Source: Plantactinospora soyae
GTDB lineage: Bacteria; Actinomycetota; Actinomycetes; Mycobacteriales; Micromonosporaceae
NCBI RefSeq assembly: GCF_014874095.1
Contig: NZ_JADBEB010000001.1
Location: forward strand, 6,634,001 to 6,698,000
Length of the DNA stretch: 64,000 nt
Direction of reading: 5' to 3'
Shown here: in pieces, positions 8,803 through 16,070 of the stretch
Layout: each line of letters opens with the position of its first letter
How positions within the stretch are numbered: position 1 is the stretch's first letter
The notes under the pieces: model-generated
The model's database searches: none
The model's input: only the letters and a program-made list of their open reading frames with translations
What the model was told of the DNA's origin: nothing
Program-made: the position numbers and the translations under genes

Positions 8803-9822
8803 TCACGGGCCCGGTCGTGGCCGGCGTGATCGTTCCGCTCCAGTGGCCATGCCGCCGCCGACCTCGTCGATCGCGTCGTCGATCTGGTGCGCGAGTGCCA
8901 CGTCGAGCGCGCTGACCGCGTCCAGGGACCGGGTCCGGACGGTGAGCACGGCGGTGTCCGGCGTCTCCCGGCCCACCATCGGGCCCCGCCCGGTGTCCGG
9001 GCGCAGCCGGGCCAGCCGGCCCAGCACCCGGTCCAGGTTCTCCGCCGGCAGTTCGATGGTGCGGGTCAGCCGGCCTCGATCAGCGGACCAGTACGGCAGC
9101 GTGGCGAGCGCGTCGCGCAGCTCCTCGTCGGTCAGCGCAGCGGCGCCGCCGGTCGGATCGACGAGACCTCCGCCGGCCGGTGGCGGCCCGAGCAGGTCGC
9201 GGAGATACTCCGGCAGGTCGAGCGACTCGACCAGACCCTGGTCCTGCTCGGCGAGCGCGCTCAGGGTCGCCTGTGCCTGGTAGCGGGCCTGCTCCGGGCT
9301 GCGGTGGCTGAGCCGGGCGACCTCCTCGAGGAAACCCGCCAGGTCCCGGCGCCGGTCTGCGGAGGCCAGCGACCGTTCGTCACACAGCTGACCGGGTACG
9401 GCGTCGAGCAGGCGCTGCCGGTCGGCCTCCTCCAACGCTCGGGCCAGCGCGGTCACCGTGGCTCCGGCGGCGGCACGGGCCTGTTCGAAGTCCACGCCGG
9501 CCCGCCGCCCGACATCGGAGACGAGATCCCGGTACGCGATGACGGCGACGTCCGTGCCGACGGTGCCGCCGATGTCGTCGGGCAGCGGCATGGGACGCCC
9601 GCCCGGTGCGGGCGCCGGGGTGACCGGCCCGGCCCGCTCGGCGTTCGGCTTGCGGCTGCCGGCCGGCGGCGGCCCGTTCCGGCGGCCCCGGTCCAGGCTT
9701 TCGAGCTGCTTGTCGGCCCCGAGGGTGGCCCCGACCTCGCTCGGCCGCCGACCCTGCTCGCGGGCCTGCCGGGCCAACGCACGACGTCGTTGATTGTCAC
9801 CCTCCATCTGCTTCCCGCTCAT
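8803..9822 (-). CDS. DUF2267 protein with degenerate pterin-dehydratase-like domain
   Basis: 339 residues. A basic, disordered head (to about 85) leads into a DUF2267 four-helix module (about 92-225: DLVSDVGRRAGVDFEQARAA onward). A C-terminal module (about 236-325: LTDEELRDALATLPYWSAD) matches the opening of pterin-4a-carbinolamine dehydratase (PCD/DCoH). The catalytic region of true PCD has an EHHP-type His pair and a later THxxxG; here the aligned stretch reads GRETPDTAVLTVRTRSLDAV, without those histidines, so dehydratase activity is unlikely. The start at 9822 has GAGGAG 5 nt upstream, and this ribosome binding site lies inside a tandemly repeated element. Function unknown. Confidence 0.75.
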   Translation of the reverse strand: MSGKQMEGDNQRRRALARQAREQGRRPSEVGATLGADKQLESLDRGRRNGPPPAGSRKPNAERAGPVTPAPAPGGRPMPLPDDIGGTVGTDVAVIAYRDLVSDVGRRAGVDFEQARAAAGATVTALARALEEADRQRLLDAVPGQLCDERSLASADRRRDLAGFLEEVARLSHRSPEQARYQAQATLSALAEQDQGLVESLDLPEYLRDLLGPPPAGGGLVDPTGGAAALTDEELRDALATLPYWSADRGRLTRTIELPAENLDRVLGRLARLRPDTGRGPMVGRETPDTAVLTVRTRSLDAVSALDVALAHQIDDAIDEVGGGMATGAERSRRPRPGP

Positions 9823-9989
9823 GCCGTCTCCTCGCTGCGCTCGTCATCGTCATGAGTTTCAACCTGGGCTTGCTGGTTCACTCGCTGCGCTCGCTTACGC
9901 CGTCTCCTCGCTGCGCTCGTCATCGTCATGAGTTTCAACCTGGGCTTGCTGGTTCACTCGCTGCGCTCGCTTACGCCGTCTCCTCGCTG
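9823..9989. repeat. 76-bp tandem direct repeats
   Basis: Two identical 76-bp units (9823-9898 and 9899-9974) followed by the first 15 bp of a third (9975-9989). Each unit holds two copies of the submotif CTCGCTGCGCTCG. Further diverged pieces of the submotif continue to about 10021. On the minus strand each unit carries a GAGGAG ribosome-binding-like sequence, and the unit next to the DUF2267 gene supplies that gene's actual leader. The repeats are adjacent, without unique spacers. Confidence 0.9.
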
Positions 9990-10226
9990 CTCGCTCACGC
10001 CGTTTCCTTGCTGCGCTCGTCACGGGCAAGAGCCAGATCAACCGCCTTCCCGTGCGGCGATCCCCGAAACTCGCGGGTGAGCCGGCCCAGATCGACCGGC
10101 TCGCTGTCCCGTCGGGGCCCGGACGGCGGCAGGTCTCATCTCCGCGGGGTGAGGAGCGCTCACCCCACCGCCGTCCACGATCAGTTCGACCGGTGAGACC
10201 TCCGTGCTTTCGGAAGGGACGTCGCC
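9990..10226. promoter_or_regulatory. Intergenic region with hairpin, upstream of 103-aa gene
   Basis: Together with the tandem repeats this makes a 404-bp stretch without a gene. It contains a small perfect hairpin, GGGGTGAG-GAGCG-CTCACCCC (10145-10165), about 60 bp upstream of the 103-residue gene. It may be a leader structure or a terminator; there is no T run. No promoter was recognised. Confidence 0.4.
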
Positions 10227-10538
10227 ATGAAGAGGATCGTCGAGATCGTCCCCGCCCGACCCGGCTGGTACGCCCGCTGGCGTCTCGACCCGGACACCAC
10301 CCGTTCGTACCCGGTTTCGGTGTGGGCGTTGCTGGAGGAGACCGACGAAGGCGGCCGAGAGGTCATCGGGGTCGATTCCGTCGGCCAGTGGCCGGGTTCG
10401 GAGCAGAACGAGGCGGGCGGGGACTTCGTCCGGTACCTCTTCCAGCCGCCGGACAGCGGAACTCCGGAGGACGCGGCCCGACCGGAGGAACTGGGTGCCG
10501 AACCCACGAACCGGCCGGCGCGGCTCGAACCGGCCTGA
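10227..10538 (+). CDS. Small hypothetical protein, 103 aa
   Basis: The ATG at 10227 follows GGAAGGGA with good spacing. The product is soluble and acidic, with a compact first part (MKRIVEIVPARPGWYARWRL, then a beta-rich stretch SYPVSVWALLEE) and a disordered Pro/Glu-rich C-terminal tail. No catalytic motif or transmembrane segment. I do not recognise the family. It is convergent with the aldo/keto reductase, 26 bp away. Confidence 0.7.
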   Translation: MKRIVEIVPARPGWYARWRLDPDTTRSYPVSVWALLEETDEGGREVIGVDSVGQWPGSEQNEAGGDFVRYLFQPPDSGTPEDAARPEELGAEPTNRPARLEPA

Positions 10539-10564
10539 TCCGCCGGGAGCGCGGTCGTACGCGG

Positions 10565-11413
10565 TCAGAGCAGTTCCAGCGGCCTCGGTCCGCTCGGCGG
10601 CGGGAACGCCCGGTCGAGTTCGGCGAGATCGTCGTCGGTGAGGGTCAGCTCGATGGCGGCCCGGTTCTCCAACACCCGGGCCGGGGAACTCGCCTTGGTC
10701 ACCGTGCAGACTCCCGGCTGAGCCAGCAGCCAGGCGAGCCCCACCTGCCCGGGGGTGGCGCCGTGCCGCTGCGCCACGGCGGCCAGCGCCGGATGGTCGA
10801 GCATCCGGCCCCGTTCCAGCGGCGAGTACGCCATCACGGGCAGGCCCGCCGCGCGGCAGCGGGGGAGCAGGTCCCACTCGATGCCCCGCCGGGTCAGGTT
10901 GTACGGGATCTGATCGGTCTCGACCGCCGTACCGCCGGGGATGCCGGTCAGTTCGACCACCTCGGGGACGTCGAAGTTGCTCACGCCCCAGTGCCGGATC
11001 AGCCCCTGGGTCATCAGATTGGTGAACGCCTCGACCGTCTCCGCTAGCGGCGCGGACCCCCGCTGGTGCAGGAGGTACAGGTCGATGCGATCGGTGCCCA
11101 GCCGTTCCAGGCTCCGTTCGCAGGCCGCGGCGGTGCCGGTTCCGGTCGCGTGCTCCGAGGAGATCTTGCTGATCAGGAAGATCTCCTCGCGTCGGTCGCC
11201 GAGCGCCTCACCGACCAGTTTCTCGGCTGCGCCGTCGGCGTACACCTCGGCGGTGTCGATGACGGTAAGCCCGACGTCCACTCCCGCGCGAAGTGCCGCG
11301 ATCTCGGCGTCCCGCCGTCCAGGGTCCTCCGCCATTCCCCAGGTGCCCTGGCCGAGGGCCGGGATCGCCTCGCCGGATGGGAGTGTCACCACCGGAACCT
11401 GCTGTTTCGTCAT
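10565..11413 (-). CDS. Aldo/keto reductase
   Basis: 282 residues from ATG 11413, preceded by AGAAAGAGG. NADPH-dependent carbonyl reductase of the AKR TIM-barrel fold. The catalytic tetrad is visible: Asp and Tyr in DTAEVYADG, Lys in LISKISSEH, and His in LYLLHQRG. Typical strand/phosphate-binding motifs GVSNFDVPEV, AYSPLERGR and TKASSPARVLENR follow. It resembles the short AKR5-type reductases (YeaE/DkgA-like) that reduce keto-gulonate or methylglyoxal; the physiological substrate is unknown. It faces away from a STAS gene across a region containing a perfect inverted repeat that probably binds a regulator. Confidence 0.92.
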   Translation of the reverse strand: MTKQQVPVVTLPSGEAIPALGQGTWGMAEDPGRRDAEIAALRAGVDVGLTVIDTAEVYADGAAEKLVGEALGDRREEIFLISKISSEHATGTGTAAACERSLERLGTDRIDLYLLHQRGSAPLAETVEAFTNLMTQGLIRHWGVSNFDVPEVVELTGIPGGTAVETDQIPYNLTRRGIEWDLLPRCRAAGLPVMAYSPLERGRMLDHPALAAVAQRHGATPGQVGLAWLLAQPGVCTVTKASSPARVLENRAAIELTLTDDDLAELDRAFPPPSGPRPLELL

Positions 11414-11518
11414 GGCCAACCTCTTTCTGACCGGTCCGTGCTGGGCACCTTCCCGTGCCCCTGTCCGACAAACCGCAGCCTCGGTGCCGGCCTCTCGATG
11501 TCGATCTAGGGGTTGCGT

Positions 11519-11540
11519 ATACTTGCCTGACTGCAAGTAT
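11519..11540. promoter_or_regulatory. Perfect palindromic operator in AKR/STAS divergent region
   Basis: ATACTTGC-CTGACT-GCAAGTAT, 8-bp perfect arms and a 6-bp spacer. It is centred between the divergent aldo/keto reductase and STAS starts. The size and spacing fit a dimeric TetR/MarR/HxlR-type repressor. No regulator gene is adjacent. Confidence 0.6.
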
Positions 11541-11571
11541 CGGCCGGTCAGGGGTGCGGAGGGGGCGGGAC

Positions 11572-11922
11572 GTGGCGTTCTCCGTCAGTTGTACGCAGCA
11601 TGCCGACTTCGTACGGCTGCACCTGAATGGTGAACTGGACATCGTGACGGTGCCCGACCTCCACGCGGCTCTCGACCGGTTACTCGAGGACGGTCAGCGA
11701 CGTTTGCTGGTAGACCTGACGGAGCTGACCTTCTGCGACTCCAGTGGTTTGGCCGCGTTCGTCCGGGGGGATGACGAGGCCGGTTCTCGGGGCGGCTGGC
11801 TGCGGCTGACCGGCGCGACCGGCCGGGTCGACCGGGTGCTGCGGATCAGCGGACTGGCCGAGTTGTTCCGGTACGACCAGGAACACGACCGACATGACCC
11901 CGCGCCCCTTAGTGACCGCTGA
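11572..11922 (+). CDS. STAS-domain anti-sigma factor antagonist
   Basis: 116 residues from GTG 11572 (GGAGGGGG upstream). A single STAS domain: LHLNGELDIVTVPDLHAALD, then LLVDLTELTFCDSSGLAAFV, where DSSG holds the conserved serine that an SpoIIAB/RsbW-type kinase phosphorylates. In the partner-switching scheme the unphosphorylated form binds the anti-sigma factor and frees a SigB/F-type sigma factor. No anti-sigma kinase is encoded in this window. A sigma factor of the right class is encoded at 49.2 kb, but a link is only inference. Followed by a receiver-domain gene and a DivIVA-like gene on the same strand. Confidence 0.88.
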   Translation: MAFSVSCTQHADFVRLHLNGELDIVTVPDLHAALDRLLEDGQRRLLVDLTELTFCDSSGLAAFVRGDDEAGSRGGWLRLTGATGRVDRVLRISGLAELFRYDQEHDRHDPAPLSDR

Positions 11923-12035
11923 TCGGCTACAGTTCCCTCGCCCGTTGACGGTCGACTGATCCCGAACCAGCTTGCCCTCGCCTGCTGACGCCGGTGGCGG
12001 CCATCCCATCCCAACCGACCCGAGGCAGGTCTCCG

Positions 12036-12482
12036 ATGGACGCAGCCGAGTCGAAGCCCGTGCGGATCCTGGTCGTCGACGATGATCCGGGCGACGTGCT
12101 GATGATCGAGGAAGCGTTGGCCCATTCTGGCGTGCCGAAGTCGATCGACGTGGTCGGCGACGGCCAGGAGGCGATGGAGTTCCTGTACCAGGAGGGTCGG
12201 CACGAGACCGCGCCCAGGCCGGACATGATCCTGTTGGATCTCAACATGCCCCGGATGGACGGTCGGCAGGTGTTGACCAAGGTCAAGAGTGACGACAGCC
12301 TGCGTACGATCCCGATCGTCGTGCTGACCACGTCGAACGCGGACACCGACATCATCGGCAGCTACAACTTGCGCGCCAACGCGTACGTCACCAAGCCCAT
12401 CGGCCTCGACGACTTCAACGACGTCATCCGGCGGATCGACGAGTTCTTCGGTCAGATCGTGGTGCTGCCCCGGCGGGCCTGA
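12036..12482 (+). CDS. Single-domain CheY/Rcp1-like response regulator
   Basis: 148 residues, only a receiver domain. Acidic pocket in ILVVDDDPGDVLMIEEAL, phospho-acceptor Asp in MILLDLNMPRMDGRQVL, conserved Thr in VVLTTSNADTD, Lys in AYVTKPIGLDDF. The insertion YQEGRHETAPRPD before the acceptor strand is typical of the Rcp1 subfamily that pairs with phytochrome or GAF-containing kinases. With no output domain it acts by protein contact, for example as a phosphorelay carrier. No kinase gene lies next to it. It is followed by a conspicuous hairpin. Confidence 0.9.
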   Translation: MDAAESKPVRILVVDDDPGDVLMIEEALAHSGVPKSIDVVGDGQEAMEFLYQEGRHETAPRPDMILLDLNMPRMDGRQVLTKVKSDDSLRTIPIVVLTTSNADTDIIGSYNLRANAYVTKPIGLDDFNDVIRRIDEFFGQIVVLPRRA

Positions 12483-12503
12483 CCGTTCCCCGGTGCCCGA
12501 TCG

Positions 12504-12550
12504 ACCAAGGGGCCCGGATGCTGAACAATTTTTCCGATTTGCCCCTTGGT
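12504..12550. terminator. Perfect 10-bp hairpin with AT-rich loop
   Basis: ACCAAGGGGC (12504-12513) and GCCCCTTGGT (12541-12550) are exact complements separated by 27 nt that include AATTTTTCC, unusually AT-rich here. It lies 22 bp after the receiver gene and 61 bp before the DivIVA-like gene, so it may terminate the first or structure the leader of the second. Confidence 0.5.
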
Positions 12551-12611
12551 AGGTCTACCGACTGACGAGGATTTCAGGTGGCAAGAGACAACGGCTGCCT
12601 GGGGGCGAAGC

Positions 12612-13112
12612 ATGGAATTCTCCGTCGTGGAAATCGGCTATGACCAGAAGCAGGTCGACCGCTGCCTGGAGCATCTGGGTGAGCGACTGGGCCGGTTGGC
12701 GGTGCGGACGGACGCCGTCGCGAAGAACGATCCCGAACTCGCCCAGATCCGGGCGGAAATCGATCGAATGAGCGGCCTGCTGGCCGCGCCGCCACCGTCG
12801 CACGACACGTCGGACCGGGTCCGGCAGTTGTTGCTGACGGCCGAGCGTGAGGCGGCCGAGATCCTGGCCCGGGCCCGAGCCGACCTGGCGGCGGCGCGCG
12901 AGGAGGCCCGGCAGGTACGCGACCAGGTCTACGCCGAGGCGGTGCAGGCCCGCCGTGAATTCGAGGCGGCCCTGCAGGCGCGTCGGATCCGGGCCGAGCA
13001 GGTGGACGAGATCCTCCGGGACGTCGTGATCAGTCGGATGCCGCGTCCCGACGCGGATCGACAGGACCATGCCGACCCGGTCGACGAGGTCGTTCCGGCC
13101 TCAGCCTCCTGA
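12612..13112 (+). CDS. DivIVA-like coiled-coil protein
   Basis: 166 residues from ATG 12612. The opening FSVVEIGYDQKQVDRCLEHL resembles the short N-terminal DivIVA module (usually F..V..GYD..QVD.FL). Residues about 75-145 form a continuous, highly charged Ala/Glu/Arg coiled coil (AEREAAEILARARADLAAAR onward). Actinobacterial proteins of this type act in polar growth, cell division or cytoskeletal scaffolding, but they are too diverse to assign a role. No transmembrane segment. The position after the STAS and receiver genes may be chance; spacing and the hairpin between argue for its own promoter. Confidence 0.75.
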   Translation: MEFSVVEIGYDQKQVDRCLEHLGERLGRLAVRTDAVAKNDPELAQIRAEIDRMSGLLAAPPPSHDTSDRVRQLLLTAEREAAEILARARADLAAAREEARQVRDQVYAEAVQARREFEAALQARRIRAEQVDEILRDVVISRMPRPDADRQDHADPVDEVVPASAS

Positions 13113-13175
13113 CTGGGCGAACCTCCTCCGAGCCAGCGTCCTCCGAGCGAACCTCCTCGGAAGCTGATCTTCCGG

Positions 13176-13221
13176 CGGCGGCGACGGACGACCGATCGGA
13201 GGTGATCGTCCGTCGCCGCCG
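13176..13221. terminator. Strong bidirectional terminator hairpin
   Basis: 16-bp perfect stem (CGGCGGCGACGGACGA and its complement) with a 14-nt loop between the end of the DivIVA-like gene and the end of the convergent lysozyme-like gene. Confidence 0.75.
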
Positions 13222-13342
13222 GTCCCACTTCCGATCACGAGCTATCGGCGGCGTGCACCTGCTTGTTACCGTCGGCGCCCAACGGGATCGAATGGCGCCG
13301 GTAATGAGCCGGGGAGACCGGTCGGCTCGACGGCCCGACGGC

Positions 13343-14209
13343 TCAGACGAGAGCGCCGACCACGGTGGTGGCCCGGTCCTCGTGCTGGGCGTAGGCGTCG
13401 GGGAACGCGGAGATCTGCACCGCCTGTGCCGCCCCGGTCACGCTCATCTCCTGCCAGCCGGGGACGGCGAGCAGCGCCTCGTAGAAGCGCTCGGCCGCGT
13501 AGGCCGGTCGCATCAGGTCGGCGACGGTGCCCCAGCCGGAGCTGGGCCGCTGCTGGAAGAGCCCGACCGAGTCGTGGTCGTACCCGACGCCCTGGTTCGG
13601 CAGGTCCAGCGATTCCGGCAGTACGCCGCTGGCCAGGTTGTAGAGGTTGCTCTCCTGCATCGAGGTGGCGATCGCGACCACCAGTCCCCGGCGTGGGACG
13701 TCCATCTTCACACCGACCTGGACGATCGTGTGCGCGTTGTCCATCTGGGCCTGGGTGAGGCCGGCGACCGGACTCGGCCGGACCGGCCGCTTGGTCGCCC
13801 GGGTTACCTGGGTACGGGCGACGATGGGGCGGGCGGTCGACGGGCTGGGGGCCGGGGTGGCGGTGACCGGGGGCGTCGGAGCGGGCGTCCGCTCGTGCGC
13901 CCGGGACGCCGGGTCGCGCTCGACCTCGGCGGCGCGCTCGGCCAGCAGGCTCGCCGAGGGGGCCGGCTCGGCCGGGGTGGTGGCCGCCCGCGACTCGACG
14001 AAGACGGCGACGCCGAGGCAGCAGGCGAGCGCGGCGACCGACCCGAACCGGACCGGGCCGGATGCGAGCAGCGATCGGATCCGCCCTGGCCGGGGTACGG
14101 CCCGAGCTCGGTGACGGCCGACCGGCGGGTCGACCGATCCGGGATCCTCCGAATGGCCAGCCTGCGTTCCGGTGTCCACTTCCTGATCCGCTTGTTCCTT
14201 GTGAGGCAC
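13343..14209 (-). CDS. Membrane-anchored/secreted lysozyme-like transglycosylase
   Basis: 288 residues. A basic cytoplasmic head, one hydrophobic helix (about 53-72, VRFGSVAALACCLGVAVFVE), a Pro/Thr/Ala-rich linker (about 75-145), then a lysozyme-fold domain. Its core reads AIATSMQESNLYNLASG with the likely catalytic Glu (about 185) and GYDHDSVGLFQQRPSSGWG, the signature of the actinobacterial SLT-like family found near resuscitation-promoting and peptidoglycan-remodelling proteins. It should cleave or bind peptidoglycan outside the membrane. Convergent with the DivIVA-like gene; no operon partner. Confidence 0.85.
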   Translation of the reverse strand: MPHKEQADQEVDTGTQAGHSEDPGSVDPPVGRHRARAVPRPGRIRSLLASGPVRFGSVAALACCLGVAVFVESRAATTPAEPAPSASLLAERAAEVERDPASRAHERTPAPTPPVTATPAPSPSTARPIVARTQVTRATKRPVRPSPVAGLTQAQMDNAHTIVQVGVKMDVPRRGLVVAIATSMQESNLYNLASGVLPESLDLPNQGVGYDHDSVGLFQQRPSSGWGTVADLMRPAYAAERFYEALLAVPGWQEMSVTGAAQAVQISAFPDAYAQHEDRATTVVGALV

Positions 14210-14569
14210 CCGCCGAGGTTAGGTAAAGCCGAGTCGAATGGGGCGGGTCGAACAGGTGGCCTGCGCCACACTTTTGCCTGGTCAACCGGGCAGTCGTCGA
14301 CAGTCGCGGGCGGCATTGCCGGGACCCGGCAATGCCGACATGTCCGTCTTGTCTGGCAGGTGGTGGCGACGGGTGACGTCGCGCCCCGCTCGTCCCGGTC
14401 CAAGGTGGAGATCATCCGGTTGGGTCGTTCGGCCCAGCTCGACTGGCCCGGAAGGCTATGCCCGGACCTGGTCCGAATGGTCCGTCGTCGGAACCGGCCC
14501 GTTCCGGACCCGGGTACCGGCGTCGCGGTCTCACCGGTCCTGGAACCCGTCGTTGGCTGCTTCGATAGG
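14210..14569. other. 360-bp divergent intergenic region
   Basis: Separates the divergent lysozyme-like and endonuclease/phosphatase-fold genes. I looked for a c-di-AMP (ydaO-type) riboswitch, which often precedes actinobacterial wall hydrolases, and did not recognise its conserved elements on the minus strand. The open plus-strand frame continuous with the downstream gene shows no protein-like composition. Nothing else is identified. Confidence 0.35.
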
Positions 14570-15529
14570 ATGCCTTCGGTGGCCGAAAGCAAGATCGAGC
14601 CGGCGGGCGGCGGGTCGGCGGGTCGAAGGCGGCGTCGCCGCGACACGCTGATCCTGATCACGGCTGCCCTGCTGACCGGGCTGATGGCCGGCCACCGCCT
14701 GATCCCCAACGTCCGAGGTCTGGGCAGTCTGCTGGACAGCGGCGTCCCGTTCCTCGGTCTCGGCGTGCCGCTGCTCGCGGTCGCCGCCCTGCTGGTCCGG
14801 ACCCGGATCGCGCTCGCCGCCGTGCTGGTGCCGGCGGTCGTCTGGGCGGTGCTGTTCGGCACGGCGTGGGTACCCGGCGGGAGCGGCGGCCCGGTGCAGT
14901 TGCGGGTGGCCAGCCAGAACCTGCGGGAGGGAAATCCCGACCCGACCGCCACGGTGCGCACTCTGGCCGACACCGAGGCCGACCTGATCGGCCTACAGGA
15001 GCTGTCCGGGGACACCGACGGGTCGGTGACCAGAACGCTGCGGGAGCGGTATCCGCACCGGGCCCTCGTCACCACGGTCGGGCTCTGGAGCAGGTTCCCG
15101 ATCCGGGACGTCGTCGGCGTCGACACCGGGCTCGCCTGGACCCGGGCCCTGCGGGCGGTGGTGGCCGCCCCCGGCGGCGACGTCGTCGTCTACGTCGTGC
15201 ACCTCGGCTCGGTCAGGGCCGGCGACACCGGTACCCGGGACCGGACGGTCTCCGCGCTCGCCGACCAGATCCGTCAGGACTCCGCCGAACGGCTGATCGT
15301 GCTCGGCGATCTCAACACCGCGACCACCGACCGGAAGATCGAACCGCTGACCGAGCTGCTCAACGACGCCCAGGCCGACGCGGGCCGGGGACCGGGTTTC
15401 ACCTGGCCGGCCGCGTTGCCACTGACCCGCCCCGACCACGTGCTGTACCGGGGGCTGACGGCGGCGTACGCCAAGGTCGTCCGGACGCCGGCCAGCGACC
15501 ACCGTGCGGTGACGGCAGGCTTCCGCTAG
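14570..15529 (+). CDS. Membrane endonuclease/exonuclease/phosphatase-family protein
   Basis: 319 residues from ATG 14570 (GTG 14579 is an alternative). Three hydrophobic helices occupy about residues 25-105, after a basic Arg run. The EEP hydrolase domain follows outside the membrane: VASQNLREGNPD, ADLIGLQEL (metal-binding Glu), YVVHLGS, LIVLGDLNTATTDRKI (Asp/Asn catalytic pair), RPDHVLY and the terminal SDHRAVTAGF (Asp-His). This Mg-dependent fold includes DNase I, sphingomyelinases and inositol phosphatases; extracellular placement suggests a phosphodiesterase acting on nucleic acid or phospholipid head groups. Substrate unknown. Confidence 0.88.
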   Translation: MPSVAESKIEPAGGGSAGRRRRRRDTLILITAALLTGLMAGHRLIPNVRGLGSLLDSGVPFLGLGVPLLAVAALLVRTRIALAAVLVPAVVWAVLFGTAWVPGGSGGPVQLRVASQNLREGNPDPTATVRTLADTEADLIGLQELSGDTDGSVTRTLRERYPHRALVTTVGLWSRFPIRDVVGVDTGLAWTRALRAVVAAPGGDVVVYVVHLGSVRAGDTGTRDRTVSALADQIRQDSAERLIVLGDLNTATTDRKIEPLTELLNDAQADAGRGPGFTWPAALPLTRPDHVLYRGLTAAYAKVVRTPASDHRAVTAGFR

Positions 15530-15647
15530 ATGGGTACGGGCGTCCGGACCGTCAGCCAGTCAGGTACGGCGTCCCGGACCGTGCCGTCGGTCGGCTTCCG
15601 GTGCCGGCCACGTCCTTAACGGCTGGCGGCGGGTGGCCGCGCCGTGA

Positions 15648-16070
15648 TCAGCGTCGGCGCGGTTCGGCCGGACCGACGGTGAGGGTGTGCCGGCCGCTGC
15701 CGCTGGAGAACGGCCAGAGCTGGTCGGCGTACCGGGCCAGGTCGGTCAGCTGGTCCCGGTTCAGGCCGACCGACGCGATGCTGGCGCGTACGTCGGCCCG
15801 GTAGAGACCGTCGGAGTCCCGGGCGAGCCGGGCCTGGGCGCGTACCTGCACGGTGTGTGCCTCGTCGGTGATGCCGGTGGCCGCCTCGACCGCCGCGTGG
15901 TGCAGGCAGGAGGCGAACGCGGCGGCGAGCAGCTGTTCCGGGGCGAGCCCGGTGCAGTGCGGCGCCAGCGGCGAGGCCAGGCTGGTCGACAGTTCCCCGT
16001 CGTCCGTATGCAGGTGACCTCCTTCAGCGGTAGCGGTGGCCTCGTGCACCCAGGAATCCGAATCCGGCAT
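15648..16070 (-). CDS. Ohr/OsmC-family peroxide-defence-like protein
   Basis: 140 residues. Matches the Ohr subgroup: GLAPEQLLAAAFASCLHHAA holds the peroxidatic Cys (about 55). In classical Ohr a resolving Cys occurs in a VCPYS-type motif near the C-terminus; here the aligned segment is ADQLWPFSSGSGRHTLTV, with Trp in place of Cys. The protein therefore cannot form the usual intramolecular disulfide, and may work as a 1-Cys enzyme or have another role. Preceded by a perfect SigB/F-type promoter, so it is probably a general-stress gene. Confidence 0.85.
   Translation of the reverse strand: MPDSDSWVHEATATAEGGHLHTDDGELSTSLASPLAPHCTGLAPEQLLAAAFASCLHHAAVEAATGITDEAHTVQVRAQARLARDSDGLYRADVRASIASVGLNRDQLTDLARYADQLWPFSSGSGRHTLTVGPAEPRRR

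Noticed and set aside
9823-10021. CRISPR array
   Set aside because: The repeats are adjacent 76-bp units without unique spacers, and there is no cas gene in the window.
13202-14569. Possible large N-terminal extension of the endonuclease/phosphatase-fold gene
   Set aside because: The frame is open but runs antisense to the lysozyme-like gene and has no protein-like composition; the ATG at 14570 begins a normal membrane protein.
14210-14569. c-di-AMP (ydaO) riboswitch upstream of the lysozyme-like gene
   Set aside because: I looked for the conserved paired elements on the minus strand and could not find them. A covariance-model search would settle it.
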